64,000 nt of DNA from Acephala macrosclerotiorum (Eukaryota > Ascomycota > Leotiomycetes > Helotiales > Mollisiaceae). The position numbers were made by a program, and so were the translations under genes. The notes beneath the pieces are model-generated. The model made no database searches. It was not told the DNA's origin and saw only the letters and a program-made list of their open reading frames with translations. The DNA is taken from the NCBI GenBank assembly GCA_014904845.1, contig MU119476.1, positions 1 through 64,000 of the forward strand. Reading direction: 5' to 3'. Positions 1 through 12,936 of the stretch are shown piece after piece; within the stretch, counting starts at the first letter, position 1; every line of letters begins with the position of its first letter.

Positions 1-68
1 GGTGGTCTGATTGGCTGATGCACGACGTCACTCCACGGCCGAAGAGCTGTTTTCGGACTCGCTAGACA

Positions 69-91
69 ATTAAAAGGGCCTGTACGTAGTA
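69..91. mobile_element. Terminus of a Tc1/mariner-like element
   Basis: Read on the minus strand, this stretch closely matches the right-hand terminus of the complete Tc1-like element at 54980-56330: both read CTAC, then four to five bases, then CAGGCC followed by TTTTAA. It is followed by a TA dinucleotide, as expected for Tc1/mariner insertions. The 68 bases before it do not resemble the interior of the complete element, so this is probably a deletion derivative or a relative that shares only its ends. The window edge hides the rest. Confidence 0.45.
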
Positions 92-1960
92 TGCGCAGCA
101 GATGCAGATCCCAAAATACTACTCTACCAAATCTGGTCCAAAAAGACGACGGAGCAGTGGAACAGGCATGGATGCCGTTCCTGCAGTGCTGACAGGCGTC
201 ATTTCGAGTTTAGATCAAGTCGATCAACCATGTTGGCGGATCCCACATTGCGAGGCTGGTTCGGTGGTCAAGCAAGTGTCGTGTTACCTTGTGGGTGCAG
301 GCCAGCGCGTCATGGAAGAAGAAAATATTGTGGGAAGAGTTGGCGAGTGTTGCACAAGATATTACTCGGAACTAATGTTTTATGCGGAGTGTTCATTGTG
401 ATTTTATTTTTTTTATTCCACTTTATCCGGAATGACAGAAGTTCTCCGAGCCTCTGAAGCACCTACGTGGCAAGTATTCACGGTCACAGATGGCAACAGG
501 AGAAAGTTCCCGTCATTCTATTTCGGACGTGGATGGATGATCGTTGAAGAAAATGGGTTGAGAAGCAGGAAAAGACAATGAAAAACGAATTCTCAACACT
601 TGAACGTATACTATGGTGGCTGCTGCAGTTCAGTGGAGCGCCATGTCGTCCAAATTGGATTTTGCTTCTTCGTCCAATTTGTTTTCCCGAGGAGATGCCA
701 TTCATATCTTTCATCTCTCAATAGGGATTCATCATCCTTGCAGCGTATCAATTATCAAAAACTGGCTAGCAAAATGCGTCAGTGAAAATTCTGCGAGAGG
801 CAGATAGGCGGGAGATACCTGATTCCCAATTTGCTCTTTGCAATTTGTCAGTTTGGGATTTCTCTTTGCCTAGTTAACTCACTATGATAGCGTTTGTGGT
901 GAGCCAGGGATCAAGCGCATCAACGCCACGCCGAGCAGACGAGGTCGATGATGAGGCAAAGGAGAGCATGAGCACGAGAGGGGTGTGAGGATGGCAGAGG
1001 AGCTGATGGGCATGAGGATTTTCCGAGTCGAGTAAGTTCATTGCGAAGTTGCTGCGAGCTTCAAACGGTTTCAATGTCATGGTCCCTCACTTTGTGGAAG
1101 GTCTTACTCCGGCGTGCCTGTAATTTGGACAACACCCCAGACAGTCAGCAGAAGCTGAAAATTGATGCTCATAGCCTGCTATAAATAATATCCCCAGGGA
1201 AGATGTCAATCTCCAGCATGTGTTCACCATGTCTGCGCGGTAACCTTGAGCTACGTTCTTGATCGACTAAGACCATGAAACCAGAGCTTCAAACCCAGTA
1301 GCAAGAATGCGCGACCTCAATCCTGTTCACTATCGGAAGCAACAGACGGAAGACCGCGACACTGTAGAGCTTTTCTTTTGTGTCAAGGAAGAGAAAGATT
1401 TTGTTACCTCTGGATGAGGAACCCCTGACCGCCTTCTCGCCCACCTTACCACTCGCAGCAGTTACCCCGCGGCAGAATTACTCCTCTCGGACTTCCCACC
1501 TTCAATGACACGAAATTTGCTTGGTCAAGTTCCCCAAACCTAATTTCCTTCTACTGCTACCCAGCATGGTCGACTCCACTCTATGGAGATCGAGCAGTCG
1601 TTTCTCTGCTTTGTTCCAAGGACATCGACGACTACCCAGTGGAACCACCTCTCCAAATTGCTTCAAATGTCCTACAATCATTAGATTTGACGTTGTACAT
1701 CTACTGTCTAATTATTTTCCTCATATTGTCTTTCTCGAGCGACAAAATAACTTTAAGGAACAGATCCTTTCCAGAAGAAAGGTCTCGCGTCAGCAATTGA
1801 GTGCACTATCTTGTCTGAAGTCTAATTATTGGGGTATAGTTTGATCTTGATAAAAGCAGTAAGTATGCTATGTTCTAGAGGTACATCACACTCTCCCATC
1901 TAGGGATATTCTCCTATATATTCTCCACACTCTCAAGTCCTTTTTCCAAACATACCCGCT
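92..1960. other. Intergenic, no gene recognised
   Basis: Short open frames occur on both strands, but none has recognisable protein content, splice-linked exons or codon bias. I see no RNA gene or clear repeat here. Confidence 0.5.
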
Positions 1961-3449
1961 GCGAAACTCAAGCTCAACATCGTCGTAATCGGCGCTGGCA
2001 TATCTGGCTCCAATGCAGCTATCTGCCTGGCCGCTCATTGCCATCGGGTCACCCTCCTCGATTACCGAAATAATCTCTCTGGCACATTCGCAAACAGCAT
2101 TCACATATATCCAAATTCGGCTCGCGTGGTTGACAAATACGGCCTCTGGCCTATTTGGAAGCCGTGTCTGCCCCAAAAGTCGATATGAGACCTCACCGAG
2201 GAGATGCAGTGGAGGTGATCAGGGCGAGGGACCAAGAGGATTACGCCGAGCTTTATGGATATCTATGAGTGTCTGCTACTGCTGAGTGTGCATTTGCGGA
2301 TAGACAATTCTGATGATGCTGGCACTAGGTAGATTTTGGCAGGTTCTTCGAGAGGAATACGTCCCCGTTATGATGGATGTAGTGAAGAAGCACGACGTCG
2401 ATTTGCGGCTTGGATGTCGTATACAGGATATTGACGAGAAAGTAACAGCAGTGGTCCTCGATACAGGAGAGAGGATAGAAGCTGATCTTATTGTTAGAGC
2501 AGACGGTTCGTCTACCCTCCCTGTTTTCTAGGATCAGGACTAACAAACACGAGGAATCAGATCCATTGTCCGCCACAGTGTCATCCTAGGAGGAGATGTG
2601 CCAATGGAGACTTCCAACAATGCCCATATATGCCGAATCCCTAAAGAACCCATACTCCAAAACCTAGAGCTGGGCATTCATCATGAACGAACACGCCTTG
2701 TAAATGAGCTCGAATAGGATCATTGTTTTTTCTCCATTCAAGGATTGCCTCGACCTCACCCTCTTTTACGTCGCAGAAACGGACATGGCAGCGTGAGAAT
2801 GGAGCATCGAAGGAGACATCAACGAAATGCGTGCAAGATTCCACGGCTACGACCCCAGATGGATCAAGGCGCTGAACATGATAACATACTGCAAACGATG
2901 GAAGGTTGTTGAGCTGCCAGAATTGGAGACATGGTCGAATGAGAAGGGAAACTGTGTAATCATCGGAGATGCCGCACATGCCGTGGTCCCAGCAGCTGTT
3001 CAGATACTCTATCATCCCCACAATTCTGCAGACAGATACCGGTAGCTCATGAAATTCAAGGGAGCAGGAATGGGCATCGAAGATGCCCCCTACGCACTCG
3101 CAGAATGCCTCGACCGGGCCCAGAACCTCTCCGATATCCCACGCCTCCTTAAGCCTCTGAAAGCATCCGCAAGTCTCGCACAACAAGAGTTAAGCATCAA
3201 GCTAGAGCCAACGCTGAAATCTTCATGGAGGCAGATCCTGAAGCACAACGGAAGAGCGATCATGATTGGAAGAGCAATCCGTTGAATAGAGCTGGGTATA
3301 ACTTCGACAAGGACAAGGCAGAGGAATTGAAGCAAGGGTCTTTGGCAAAGCAGAATTGGCTGTTGGGATATGATGTTTATGAAATTGTGAGTGTTATACC
3401 CTCTTTGGGAAACTAGTTCGTTCTAGCTGATGTTGTCAGACGAATTAAG
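1961..3449 (+). pseudogene. Decayed FAD-dependent monooxygenase (salicylate hydroxylase-like)
   Basis: Fragments in several frames spell a class A flavoprotein monooxygenase. The N-terminal Rossmann motif VVIGAGISGSNAA is at about 1981, the ADG motif that precedes the IRSIVR stretch is at about 2510-2570, and the second FAD motif GDAAHAVVP is at about 2967, followed by GAGMGIEDA. Three plausible introns remain (about 2508-2558, 2998-3060 and 3388-3440). The gene is broken. No ATG opens the first frame. The frame shifts between GLWPIW and EAVSAPK (about 2155) and again near 3195. Stops interrupt it at about 2265 and after HERTRLVNELE (about 2715). Such enzymes hydroxylate aromatic substrates using NAD(P)H and oxygen; the substrate of the ancestor cannot be told. 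Confidence 0.8.
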
Positions 3450-3952
3450 AGCTGGACAGGATACTCGAAGTTTCGAGCGCATGAAGGAAGACGGCATAGC
3501 AACGCGAGAGCGGAAAATGATTACCTGAATTTCCTTGCCATGTACAAATCAAACGTTTGTTGTTGGCAGAGAGAAGCGTTGAGGTGTTCAACCTCAACGG
3601 GGCTGCAAGGCGAAGCGAGAAAGAAGCAAAACACACTAACATCACGGCACGGCTGTTTCGCAATCTGTCAAATTGATGGCGTATGATAGATTTCCCTTGA
3701 TCTATCCCCTACCATGAATGATATGCATGATGCCAGTTCCAGTCTCCCGTTTTTGATATCTAGTATACAACAAATTGACCAAGTTACTCCCTGCAACGGT
3801 TGCCATGTTCAGCTGCAACGCGGGAAGCCACCATGCATACACCTCTATTATCACATCACACCTGTCTACCCTTGCACAATCGCTCTGCCGTTTGCAAGGC
3901 AAAGAGATTGATGCGTTGACCAAGGTGCGTATCTTGCTTCTAGATACCATTC
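3450..3952. other. Intergenic
   Basis: This is the spacer between the monooxygenase relic and the 3' end of CTR9 (minus strand). It probably includes the CTR9 3' UTR. No other feature was seen. Confidence 0.5.
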
Positions 3953-6900
3953 TCATTCGTCGTCAGAGTCTGCCGTGTTATCGGCTTCCGCCATCGGTGT
4001 ATCTCCATCCCCGTCACCATTTGCTGCAGGCTCGGGAGAACCACCATTTACGGCTGCAGGCTCATCATCTTCATCATCTGAATCAATCATCGCGCGTCGA
4101 TTCTTGCGTTTGACAGGAACGGCAACGGTTTCCTCATCGCTGCCACCATCGACGTCCATGTCTGCAGCAGGCTCATCACCGACCTCGTCATCCATTTCCC
4201 TTGCTGCAGCTGCAGCGCCATCATCACCCTCGCTATCGCTCTCAACGACGATCTCGCTACTCTTGAATTTGCCGGGCTTCTCGGTTGCAGCCTTCTTCGC
4301 AAGACGTCTCTTCTTCTTTGGCTTCTCTTCATCGCTTTCGCCACCGCTTCGAGGACCACGACTGCGTCTCTTGGATTCCGCACCACTCTCATCGTCGTCT
4401 GTGATACCATCATCGTTCTTCTTCTTGCGCTTGCCTCCCGTACCAGCAGCGCGAGGCTTCTTCTTCCGCTTGATCTTCTCGCCAGTCTCGCTGTCTGTAG
4501 TCATCTCTGCAGCCTCTCTAGCCCTATCTTCCTCGGCTCTTGCATCTGCAAGCTCACGATCTCGCTCGGCAATCTTTTGTCGCTCTTCTGCGATGGCTCG
4601 CTTTCTTTCCTGCTCAGCTTGCTCAGCCGCTAATCTAGCTTCCTCGCGCTTCTTGAGCTCTGCTTCTCGAGCTTGCTTAGCGGCTTGGAGCTTCTCGGCG
4701 TTCTTCTCCTCATACTCTCTCTGAGCTTGAATGGCACGCTCCAATTGCTTTCGCATTGTGTTTCGGGCCATGTTTGCTCGTTGTTCGATATCACCTTTGG
4801 GGTAAGGCGTCTGGGGATGTTGGGAGATAGCGTCCAAGGAAGACACAGCTTCTTCAAGTCCAGCGGCAGCAGCTTCGACTTCTGCTAAGGTACGTTGCGT
4901 CTCAGGTAAGGCGTAGATATTGGTGGCAAGTTGCAGTTGCACGTAGGCGACATTGAACTTGAAGTGCACCTGCTCAGGAGCGAGTTCCAAGGCCTAGACA
5001 TTGTTAGCTATGATTTGTAAAATGAAAAGGGGATGCTAGCCTTCTGCGAGTAATCAAGAGAATTTTTGAAGGCCTGTAAGCTTTTCTCTGCCCTTCCCTT
5101 TGAAAGCCATGTTCGACCTAGACAGGCCAATATCTGAGCATCGTGTGCTCGATCCTTCGATAATGCCAATTCATAGTGCTCGATGGCTTTCGAATATTGT
5201 CGTAACTCATTGAAGATGTGGCCAAGGTTGACGAAAACACTTGGATCCTTGACTGTATCTCGAACTTTGATGAATATCGACAGCGCAGTCTTGTAGTCCT
5301 TCTTATCCTCAACCAGTGCAATAGCAATACCCTGAGCAGCATAGGCATTCTTTGGGTCCAGTTGTAGAGCTTTGTCGAAGAACTCGACAGCTTTGACATA
5401 CATATTGGTTCGCTTTTGCTTCTCTTGTTCAGTCTCGCGCCGCATCTCACGAGCTGTCATAAGGTACAGATTTCCCATTCCAATCAGAGCGTATCGGTCA
5501 TGCTTCTCGTAATGTTGAAGCGTGTGCTTGTAGTGTCGCAACTCAGGGTCCTCGGCAATGTTGCCACCTCGTTTTCGAGAATGAACTTTCCCCAAGTACC
5601 AACCGTACAGTGCTCGCACTTCGAGATCCGCAGAAGATTCAGAGTAGAGCTTGGCAACAGCTTTGGGACCATCTTCCGTTGGGTTTTGGCGAAGAGAGAT
5701 GTATGCAAGTCGAGTGCGTGCATCAGTGTAATCAGCATGACGAGCCAGAAGTCCCTCGTACACATTGTTGGCTTCGTCGAGCATTCCGTTAGCCTCATAT
5801 GTACGCCCAAGGTTGTAGCTGATGGTGGTAACGAGTGCGTCTGTGTCCATATCCTCCTGCTTCTCGCCAACTTTTATGCAAGCGTTCAAGCCAGATTGAA
5901 ACATATCTCGGGCTTGGTCAAACTTTTCAGCTTGGTAATAGAAGCATCCCATATTGTTCAACAGTTGAGGAGGAAGCCCTTCACGAACGGACTGTTTCCA
6001 TGCTGCTGCTTCCTCTGGATTCTTCGGCCGCTCATCCTCTGGGAATTGGTCGAACTCAATCTGTTCCACCTGTTGCAAACATTGCAAGCTCTTCTCAGGT
6101 TGGTCGACCTCATAAAGTCGGGCAAGGTTTAAAAGCACTGAAGCGTCCGGAATGAGATTCTTCTTCGAATCTTTCCATGCAGTACGAACACCTTCCAGAT
6201 AGCCAACTGCCTTCTTGTACTCGGGCGACTTGTCCTCTTTGGTGCCGCTCTGCTGGATCGCGAAGACCTCTTCTGCATACAGTGTGCCAAGTAAGCTCAT
6301 TGCCTCGACATTCTTGATTTGCTGAAGGATCTTCTCGAGTCTCAATTTCGCCTCACCATAGTCGCCTTTGAGTACTGCAAGTTGTGCTGCACCGAACTTT
6401 GCTGGAAGGAACCCACGATCAGCACCACCGCGAGCCTCGTCGGCTCTTCGGTAGCAATCTGCCGCCTTATCGTAGTCGTCGATGTAATGTTCCTTGCGAG
6501 CCAGTAAGTACCAACCGTCGCTTGCAATGGCGTTGACATCTGTGTACTGAATGGCCTTTTGGGCGAGAGTCTCGACGTTCGGAAGCGATTTTCGGGACAA
6601 GAAGTATCCAGCGAAAGTGGCACAAGTTAGAGGCAAATCCTTGTCCGCCTTGAAAGCCTTCTGTGTGTATTCAGTCATTGCCCTCTTGTATAACCGAATG
6701 AATTCGGGTCCATTGGTAGGAACGTGTGCGCTTGAATCGAGGTAGAAAAGACCTAGCAGAATGTTCGCAATCTTTGAGTCTGGGTTGATCTCTAATGCTC
6801 GCTCCCAAGCAGTCTTCGCATCCTCCTTGTATCCGAGTTGCCAGAAACAACACCCAATGCCAATACGAGGATCTGGATCCACCATATCTGGCATCTTGTG

Positions 6901-7650
6901 CAGAGCATCTTGGTATCCTTCCAGAGCGTCTTGATATTTCCCCAGCGAAAACTGCGCCCTTGCCTTACCAAGCACTGCCATCATATTCCTGCCTTGAGAG
7001 ACTCGAATAGCATCTTCGAATGATCTTTGTGCTCCACGTAGGATGTCAGCCTTTTCATTATCAATAGCACCAGCCGCGCCAGACTTTGAGGGAGGTTGTA
7101 AAGATGCTTTGAGTAGCTGTAGCACGCCCCGTGCGAGAAAAAGAGGAGGGAAAGAAGGGTTGATCCGCAGAGCTTCGTTGAGGGTGGACGTCGATTGCTG
7201 CAGCCAGGCTTCCTTCGTCTTCAAATCTGGTGATGCGCCTTCTGGAGGCACTCGCGGAGCCTCTCTGCTTTTCCATAGATACATCCAGCACAGGCAGGTC
7301 AACATGCTGAGCTTCTCCTTTTGCCCACCACGCATAGCTGACTGTCCTTTTATCAGCATTTCTATGGCGTGGTCAACCTTCTTCTGTTTTGCGTATGCGA
7401 GAGAGACCGTCATCCAGTACGTCCGCGCCGCGCCTTCGTTCTCTAGCAGAGTACATAATTCGGTAGGATCATCATCTAACAGATCTTCGAGATCAACTTC
7501 GACAGCTTGATCGTCGTCTTCGCCATGGACAGGAATATCGATTGCAGATGGGATGTCGGAGAACCTCTTGCTCATGACCCTATGGCCAAGAGAAGCCACT
7601 CCATAGCCATTTGTTCCCCCATTGGCATGTCCGTTCGTAGCAGTCGCCAT
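3953..7650 (-). CDS. CTR9: RNA polymerase II-associated Paf1 complex subunit CTR9 (TPR protein)
   Basis: CTR9 is the tetratricopeptide scaffold of the Paf1 complex, which travels with RNA polymerase II and promotes histone H2B ubiquitination and H3K4/K36 methylation. Exons are 7650-5041 and 4993-3953, giving 1216 aa. TPR units fill roughly residues 60-900 (for example the AYAAQGIAIALVEDKKDYKTA and ILACLGRTWLSKGRAEKSL stretches). A coiled, Gln/Glu/Arg-rich segment and a long Lys/Arg and Asp/Glu low-complexity tail follow and end in DSDDE, as in other CTR9 proteins. The single 47-nt intron appears to be GC-AG: the donor is AAG|GCTAGC, GCTAAC is a branch site and the acceptor is TCTAG. The joined reading SLDYSQK|ALELAPEQ fits the family, so the splice is required. 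The ATG at 7650 gives a typical N-terminus. Confidence 0.95.
4994..5040 (-). other. GC-AG intron of CTR9
   Basis: The 47-nt intron begins GCTAGC and ends GTCTAG, with an internal GCTAAC branch-like site. No GT donor nearby preserves the reading frame. Removing it joins two conserved TPR helices without loss. Confidence 0.8.
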
Positions 7651-8547
7651 TGTATCGAATTTTAGGTGCGCGCGAGGTTAGCCTGCTGTGTGTGGAGCTA
7701 TCGAAGGTAGTTATCGAGGGTAAAAAGTAAAGAGCGCGTCGAAGCGCAGCGAACTTCGAAGACTAAGAAGGGCGCTTATGATGGTGAGAGCATCTGGTCA
7801 AGATGAAGACCAATATCCAACTGCTTTCGAAATCGCAGAGGATTTCCGTTGGGAGGATGTTGAAGGGCGTGGAGGCTGGCTCTGTCGGGAGTCAACTTTC
7901 TGGACGGACAAATGTCGCGCGCCTTGCAAGGGATTAAGGCTGACGCTAAGCCTATTAAGGATCAACAACACCAAGGACTCCACCACTTTCGGCTCAAAAA
8001 TAGCATTACCTTTGACGATTGAATCAAGTGTTTCAGTATCTGAACTGCTGGGAGATTGTGAACCCTAACTCGACGATAGACTTTCACTCACCTAAAATGA
8101 TGAGGTCTCCTGCAGGAAGGTTTGCTGATGTTTTCTTGATAATGGCAAGTCCGGCCGGTCGACCTAATGATTAGGTCCGGTACGCAAGTCATATGTAAAT
8201 GACTAGGACACTGAACTGTGAGACTTCTCAGACGCTGGAAATTGTTGCTACCTTGTGCATTGCCAAGTAGCGAAGCACTCTTAAAATCGTAAAGAAAGTC
8301 ACCTAGGTCAGAAGGATTTTGTCAAATCTACATTTTACAAGCCACGCAAGTTTAGTCGCTTATCTATTACAGTACAGTCTACAGCAAGCATGTCTGCGTC
8401 GCCGTGTCACATAGGAGGTTCTTCCCCAAATGTCATCTCCAAATGAACGCCGCCGAACAACACAACCTGCGCAAGTATGCATATCCTCCGAAAACACCCA
8501 AACCCCGTCGTAAAGTCAGAACGCATCAATCGAGTGTAGAAGTGCAT
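7651..8547. other. Intergenic: CTR9 promoter side and 3' flank of the SNF2 gene
   Basis: About 0.9 kb separates the CTR9 start from the SNF2-family stop codon (both genes on the minus strand). One 96-aa open frame (7778-8068, plus strand) has no recognisable features and is probably chance. Confidence 0.5.
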
Positions 8548-11500
8548 CTACTCATCATCACTCTGATTACCACTACCGCCACCATTTGCCTGCTGAGAGC
8601 CGTTGAATGTGAGCTTCAGCTTGGTGCTGGATGTTTGTGGCATAGGAGTTCCCGCTTGAGTGGTGGGAGCAGTGGAGCCTCCATTTCGAGACGAGTCGTC
8701 GGGATCAAGTTCAGGGTGTTCAGCTACCTCGTCACGGATGAGAGAATCGGAGGCATTCTATCACTAGTCAGTAATTTTCAAATCTGAGGTATGTGCAAAA
8801 TAACTTACCTCAATAGCGACGGCGTCGAGATAGAGCATGCTGCCATCCTCATTGTACTTCTTTGCATTCTTGGCAAGCGTCGCAACGTCCTCTCTCAACC
8901 CTGCAAGACTGGAGTACTGCTCCTTCTTAATCTTCTTGTCAATTTCTGCCATAGAAATTGGTTTTTCGATAATAGCGTAGTAATCGGGGTACTCGCTCTT
9001 CTTTACCAACTTCAGGAATGGACCAATAATGGCTCGAGGTCCCTGGGATGATGATGAACCATCAGAGCCAGCATCGGAGTCGGATGTCAAACCCAAAAGA
9101 CCATCATAAACATTTCGCAGACTACGCTGAAGAATGGCTCGATGCTGAGGACTCATGCTATCACCATTGGTCGTAGCTCCCTTGCTTGGACGGCTGGGGC
9201 CTCCACGCTTTCGCTTCGCAGGAGGCTCATCTTCGATATCCTCATCTTCAGCCTTGCGTTTGTCCTTGGCACCCTTGCGTCCCTTCTTCTTTGGAGTTGG
9301 TTCAGGCTCTTCGGTGCTAGCACGACTGCCTTCAGGTGAGTTCTCGATAGAGCCTGGGATTTGGCCAGCTCTCTTCAATCGATTTTGCTCACGACGGTCC
9401 TTTCTGGCTTGCTTACGAGCAGCTGCAGCCTCGGGACTATCTTCATCATCATCGACAGCCATGAGCCATTGCTCCTCAGTGAGCCCATCGTCATACTTGA
9501 CACGAGTTCGCTCACGAGCGCCACGACCCTTGATTTCCTCAGGCTCATCAGAAATTGGGTTGCCGTCAGACATATAGATCTCGGGAAGCTCGTTCTCGGC
9601 CATAAGACGTGGAATACGCTTAGATCCGGCGGCAGTTCCATAAACGGGATCCCTGGCTCTCTCCTCATCCATCTTTTGAAAGACGGCGAGTTCATCATCT
9701 GAACGAGCCAAGATCATGTTAAGATCCTCGTCATCCATTTCTTCTTGCTCCAAGCTCTCGGCAGCATCCGCAGTTTCCAACATGACTCGAAGCATTGCAT
9801 CACGATCAGTTTCTGAGGACTTGTTATCGAAACGACCAGCTTGAATGACCTTGCCGTCCATGTCAAGCTTGTATTTGGCACGCTCCAAGATCTTCTCCTC
9901 GACTGAATTGGAGCTGATGAGTCTCAGAATGCGGACCTCGTTCTTCTGACCAATACGATGAGCACGATCCTGGGCTTGCAAATCTTGATGAGGATTCCAA
10001 TCGGAATCATAAATGATTACCGTATCAGCAGTTTGCAAGTTCAGACCTAGACCACCGGCGCGAGTGGAGAGCAAGAACATGAAGTATGGTGAGTCTGGAG
10101 CATTAAATTCGCGGAGAAGGTCGGAACGATCGTCGGATTTTGTAGTACCGTCCAATCGCAAGAATTGAATGCCACGATAACGCAAGAAGTCCTCCATGAT
10201 GTCCATAATAGCAGTCATTTGGAAGAACATCAAGACTCTGTGGCCAGTGGCTTGATATTTGGGGAGGACACGATCGAGAAGTTCAAATTTGCCTGCGGTT
10301 CGCCACAATAAATCGTTGCTTGTGCTGGTCGGGTTCATTTGATTCTCAACTTCGTCGAAGACAAATGGATGGTTACAAAGCTTTCGCAATTGCATGATCA
10401 TGTTGCTGAGACCACGAGCACCAGTCTTGCCGCCCTTGCCATCGCTGACAACGAGCTTGTTGTGAGTGACCATCTGCTTGTAGAGACGAGCTTGCAGTGA
10501 AGAGAATTTGCACTTGATGACCTTCTCAGTCTTGTCGGGCAGATCCTTCTCGACATCCTTCTTGAGACGACGGAGCAAGAATGGTCGCAGAACTTTGTGC
10601 AAACGGCGAATGACAAGAATTTGTTCTTCTTCGGTCAACTCCATCTTGTCTTGACCACCAGTATTCGCAAAAGGCGTGTTAAACCATTCGTCGAAAGACT
10701 TCACAGACTTGAAGATCGTAGGGAGAACGAAGTTGAGCAGAGCCCACAATTCGGGAAGGTTATTTTGCAGAGGGGTTCCGGTCAGAATGAGGCGATATCT
10801 TGTGCTGTAGTACTGAGTGAGAGTCGCACTAAGCTTAGAGGACGAGTTCTTCATGCGGTGACCTTCATCAATGATCATATGAATCCACTTGATCTTGCTG
10901 AGAATAGGTCTGTCCTTGATGATATACTCATAGGTCGTCAAGAGGACTTGGAAGTTGCCGTAGCGGATCTGCTGTTGTTGTTGCTTACGTTGGTTTGGTG
11001 GTCCCTTGTAGACAACCTTTGCGACGGATGGTGCCCACTTCTCGAATTCCAGGTTCCAATTGGTCAAGGTACTAAGGGGAACAATGACCAAGAACGGCCC
11101 ATTTTGCTTCTTCTGCTCGATGAGATAAGTGATCAGACTGATAGTTTGAATAGTCTTGCCGAGACCCATCTCGTCTGCAAGGATGCCATTGAGGTTGTTG
11201 TTGTACAGTGAGATCATCCATTGGAGACCCTTCAATTGATACTCCTTGAGAGTACCACCAACCAGGATAGTTGGCTGAGCATTGACTTCTTCCTTGATAC
11301 GATGTGCAACAGCATAGTAGTCGATCTTTCGAGTATCTTGCTCTTCCTCTTCGTCATCGTCTGAATCGTCATCCATGAACTCGTCGGCGTTATCTCCATA
11401 ACGTTCAGCAGCCTTTCGCTGTTGTTCCTTGACGGAGGAGGCAAGCTGGGACAGGAAGCCATCAGTCTGGCGAAGAAGATGGGTGATACGGGTATCCTTG

Positions 11501-12936
11501 GCTTGGTCAAGCAATTTGAGATATGCCTCTTCATCGTTCGACTTCAAAGCTTGGAGACGCTGCTTAGCGGTTCGCTCAATTCTCTTCTGCTCTTCCTTCT
11601 CGATGTTTTGGTGTTGAGTCACCATCATTCTGCCCAACTTCTGCATCTTGAGTCGTTGATTTGCCGCAGCTGTGTTGACTTCACGAGCATGGTTGAGAAC
11701 AGTCTGGAGGTAATCTGTGTGCTTCTTCTTCTCACGAGTCTCCCGAGCATCCCGTTGTTGCTTCTCGAGCTTCTCGGTGATACGGGCTTCTCTCAGAGAC
11801 TGCTTCTTCATTCGGCGGTAATGGCTTCGATTAGCAGTCATAGCAAGGTTATCGTACTGAATCATTTGACGTCCGATTCTCTCGCGCATGTTTCGTTGCT
11901 TTTGGAATAGACCAAGCATCTTCATCTCAATCAGAGCCTTGCGCTTCAGAGTATCTTCCGCAGCAAGTTCATCATTACGCACATCGATATGAGCAATGTT
12001 GGCGGGAATAGAGCGCAGTTCCTGCAATCTGGCTTGCATGCGGTTGTAGATGACCATCTCTCGCTCATGTCGGATCTTGTCCAAATTGACTCCTGACGGC
12101 ATGGTGCTAGGAATCAATGGTCGCTTCTCACGATTCTTGTGTGTAGAATAGCTGATCTTTGTAGATAAACCTGCATGAGGAGACTTGAATCCAGTGTACT
12201 CATGCTGCTTCAGGACAGGTTTCTTCTCTACGTCACCATTGGTAGCGGGTGCCGCATCTCCAACCTTGGCCGAGGGAGCTTCTAGGGATTGATCAGTGAC
12301 GGGAGACTTCTTTTGCTGAGCCGCAAAGAGTTGTTCTTGAGTAGCTTGAGGGATGCCCATGTTCTTCGACAAACACTTGAAGGCGTAGATCTGGTGCTTG
12401 AGTATACCCAATTGGGCCTGCGTGAAATATCCGCTTCCAGCTGGGGTCGTTCGAGGAACTCCGCCTTTTTGTGTGCCAGCAGCTGCCGCAGCATTCGCAG
12501 CCGTAGCTGGGATAGCTGAGGGGCCAAGAGGTGTGCTTGTCGAGGGTTGGGAGGTTGGTAAGGAAGTCGAAGCTGAGGCAGTTTGTGTACCGTTCGCGCC
12601 ATTGGCAGCAACCGTATTGGCATTTTGTTGTTGGCTAATCATCTGCTGTTGTTGTACTTGGGCACGATGCGCATTAAATGCTCGAGCTTGTTGAAGTTGT
12701 GACAACTCCCGATAGACTCGTTGGAATTCGGGGTCCTTTTCCGATACGCCGGACTCCTTCATCTGCTTGAATTTCTGTAAAGGGTTAGCATGATCTGTAT
12801 TGAGATCGAAGGACAATACATAATGCGCTTGGGCAGGACTTACATTGAAAAGATCCTTCATCCCCTGTTGGTTGAAGGGCAAAGCCGTAAGGCTGCCTGG
12901 CTGCTGAACAGCAGGCGCGGTTTGTGTGGTCGCCAT
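8548..12936 (-). CDS. SWI/SNF- or RSC-type chromatin-remodelling ATPase (Snf2/Sth1/Snf21 family)
   Basis: This is the catalytic ATPase of a SWI/SNF or RSC nucleosome-remodelling complex. Exons are 12936-12844, 12774-8809 and 8757-8548 (1422 aa). Domains in order: a QLQ motif (FTQAQLGILKHQIYAFK) near residue 150; an HSA region with long Arg/Lys helices at about 270-400; a SNF2 helicase core at about 530-1060 with Walker A DEMGLGKT, DEGH box and the helicase C motif AQDRAHRIGQ; a SnAC-like segment; a basic AT-hook-like stretch (KKKGRKG, KRKRGGPSRPSK); and a C-terminal bromodomain ending in a Ser/Gly/Asp-rich tail. The first intron (69 nt) keeps the frame open, so a naive reading keeps 23 spurious residues. 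Whether this is the Snf2 or the Sth1/Snf21 paralogue cannot be settled here; the C-terminal bromodomain is shared. Confidence 0.95.
12775..12843 (-). other. In-frame 69-nt intron of the SNF2-family gene
   Basis: The donor is a perfect GTAAGT, the branch site is GCTAAC and the acceptor is TTTACAG. The length is 23 codons and contains no stop. Removal yields MKDLFN|KFKQMKESG, the expected continuous N-terminal helix. Confidence 0.85.

Noticed and set aside
3975..4724. 249-codon Ser-rich frame opposite CTR9
   Set aside because: Antisense shadow of the Lys/Glu/Asp-rich CTR9 tail.
5416..6132. 238-codon frame opposite CTR9
   Set aside because: Antisense shadow of TPR coding sequence.
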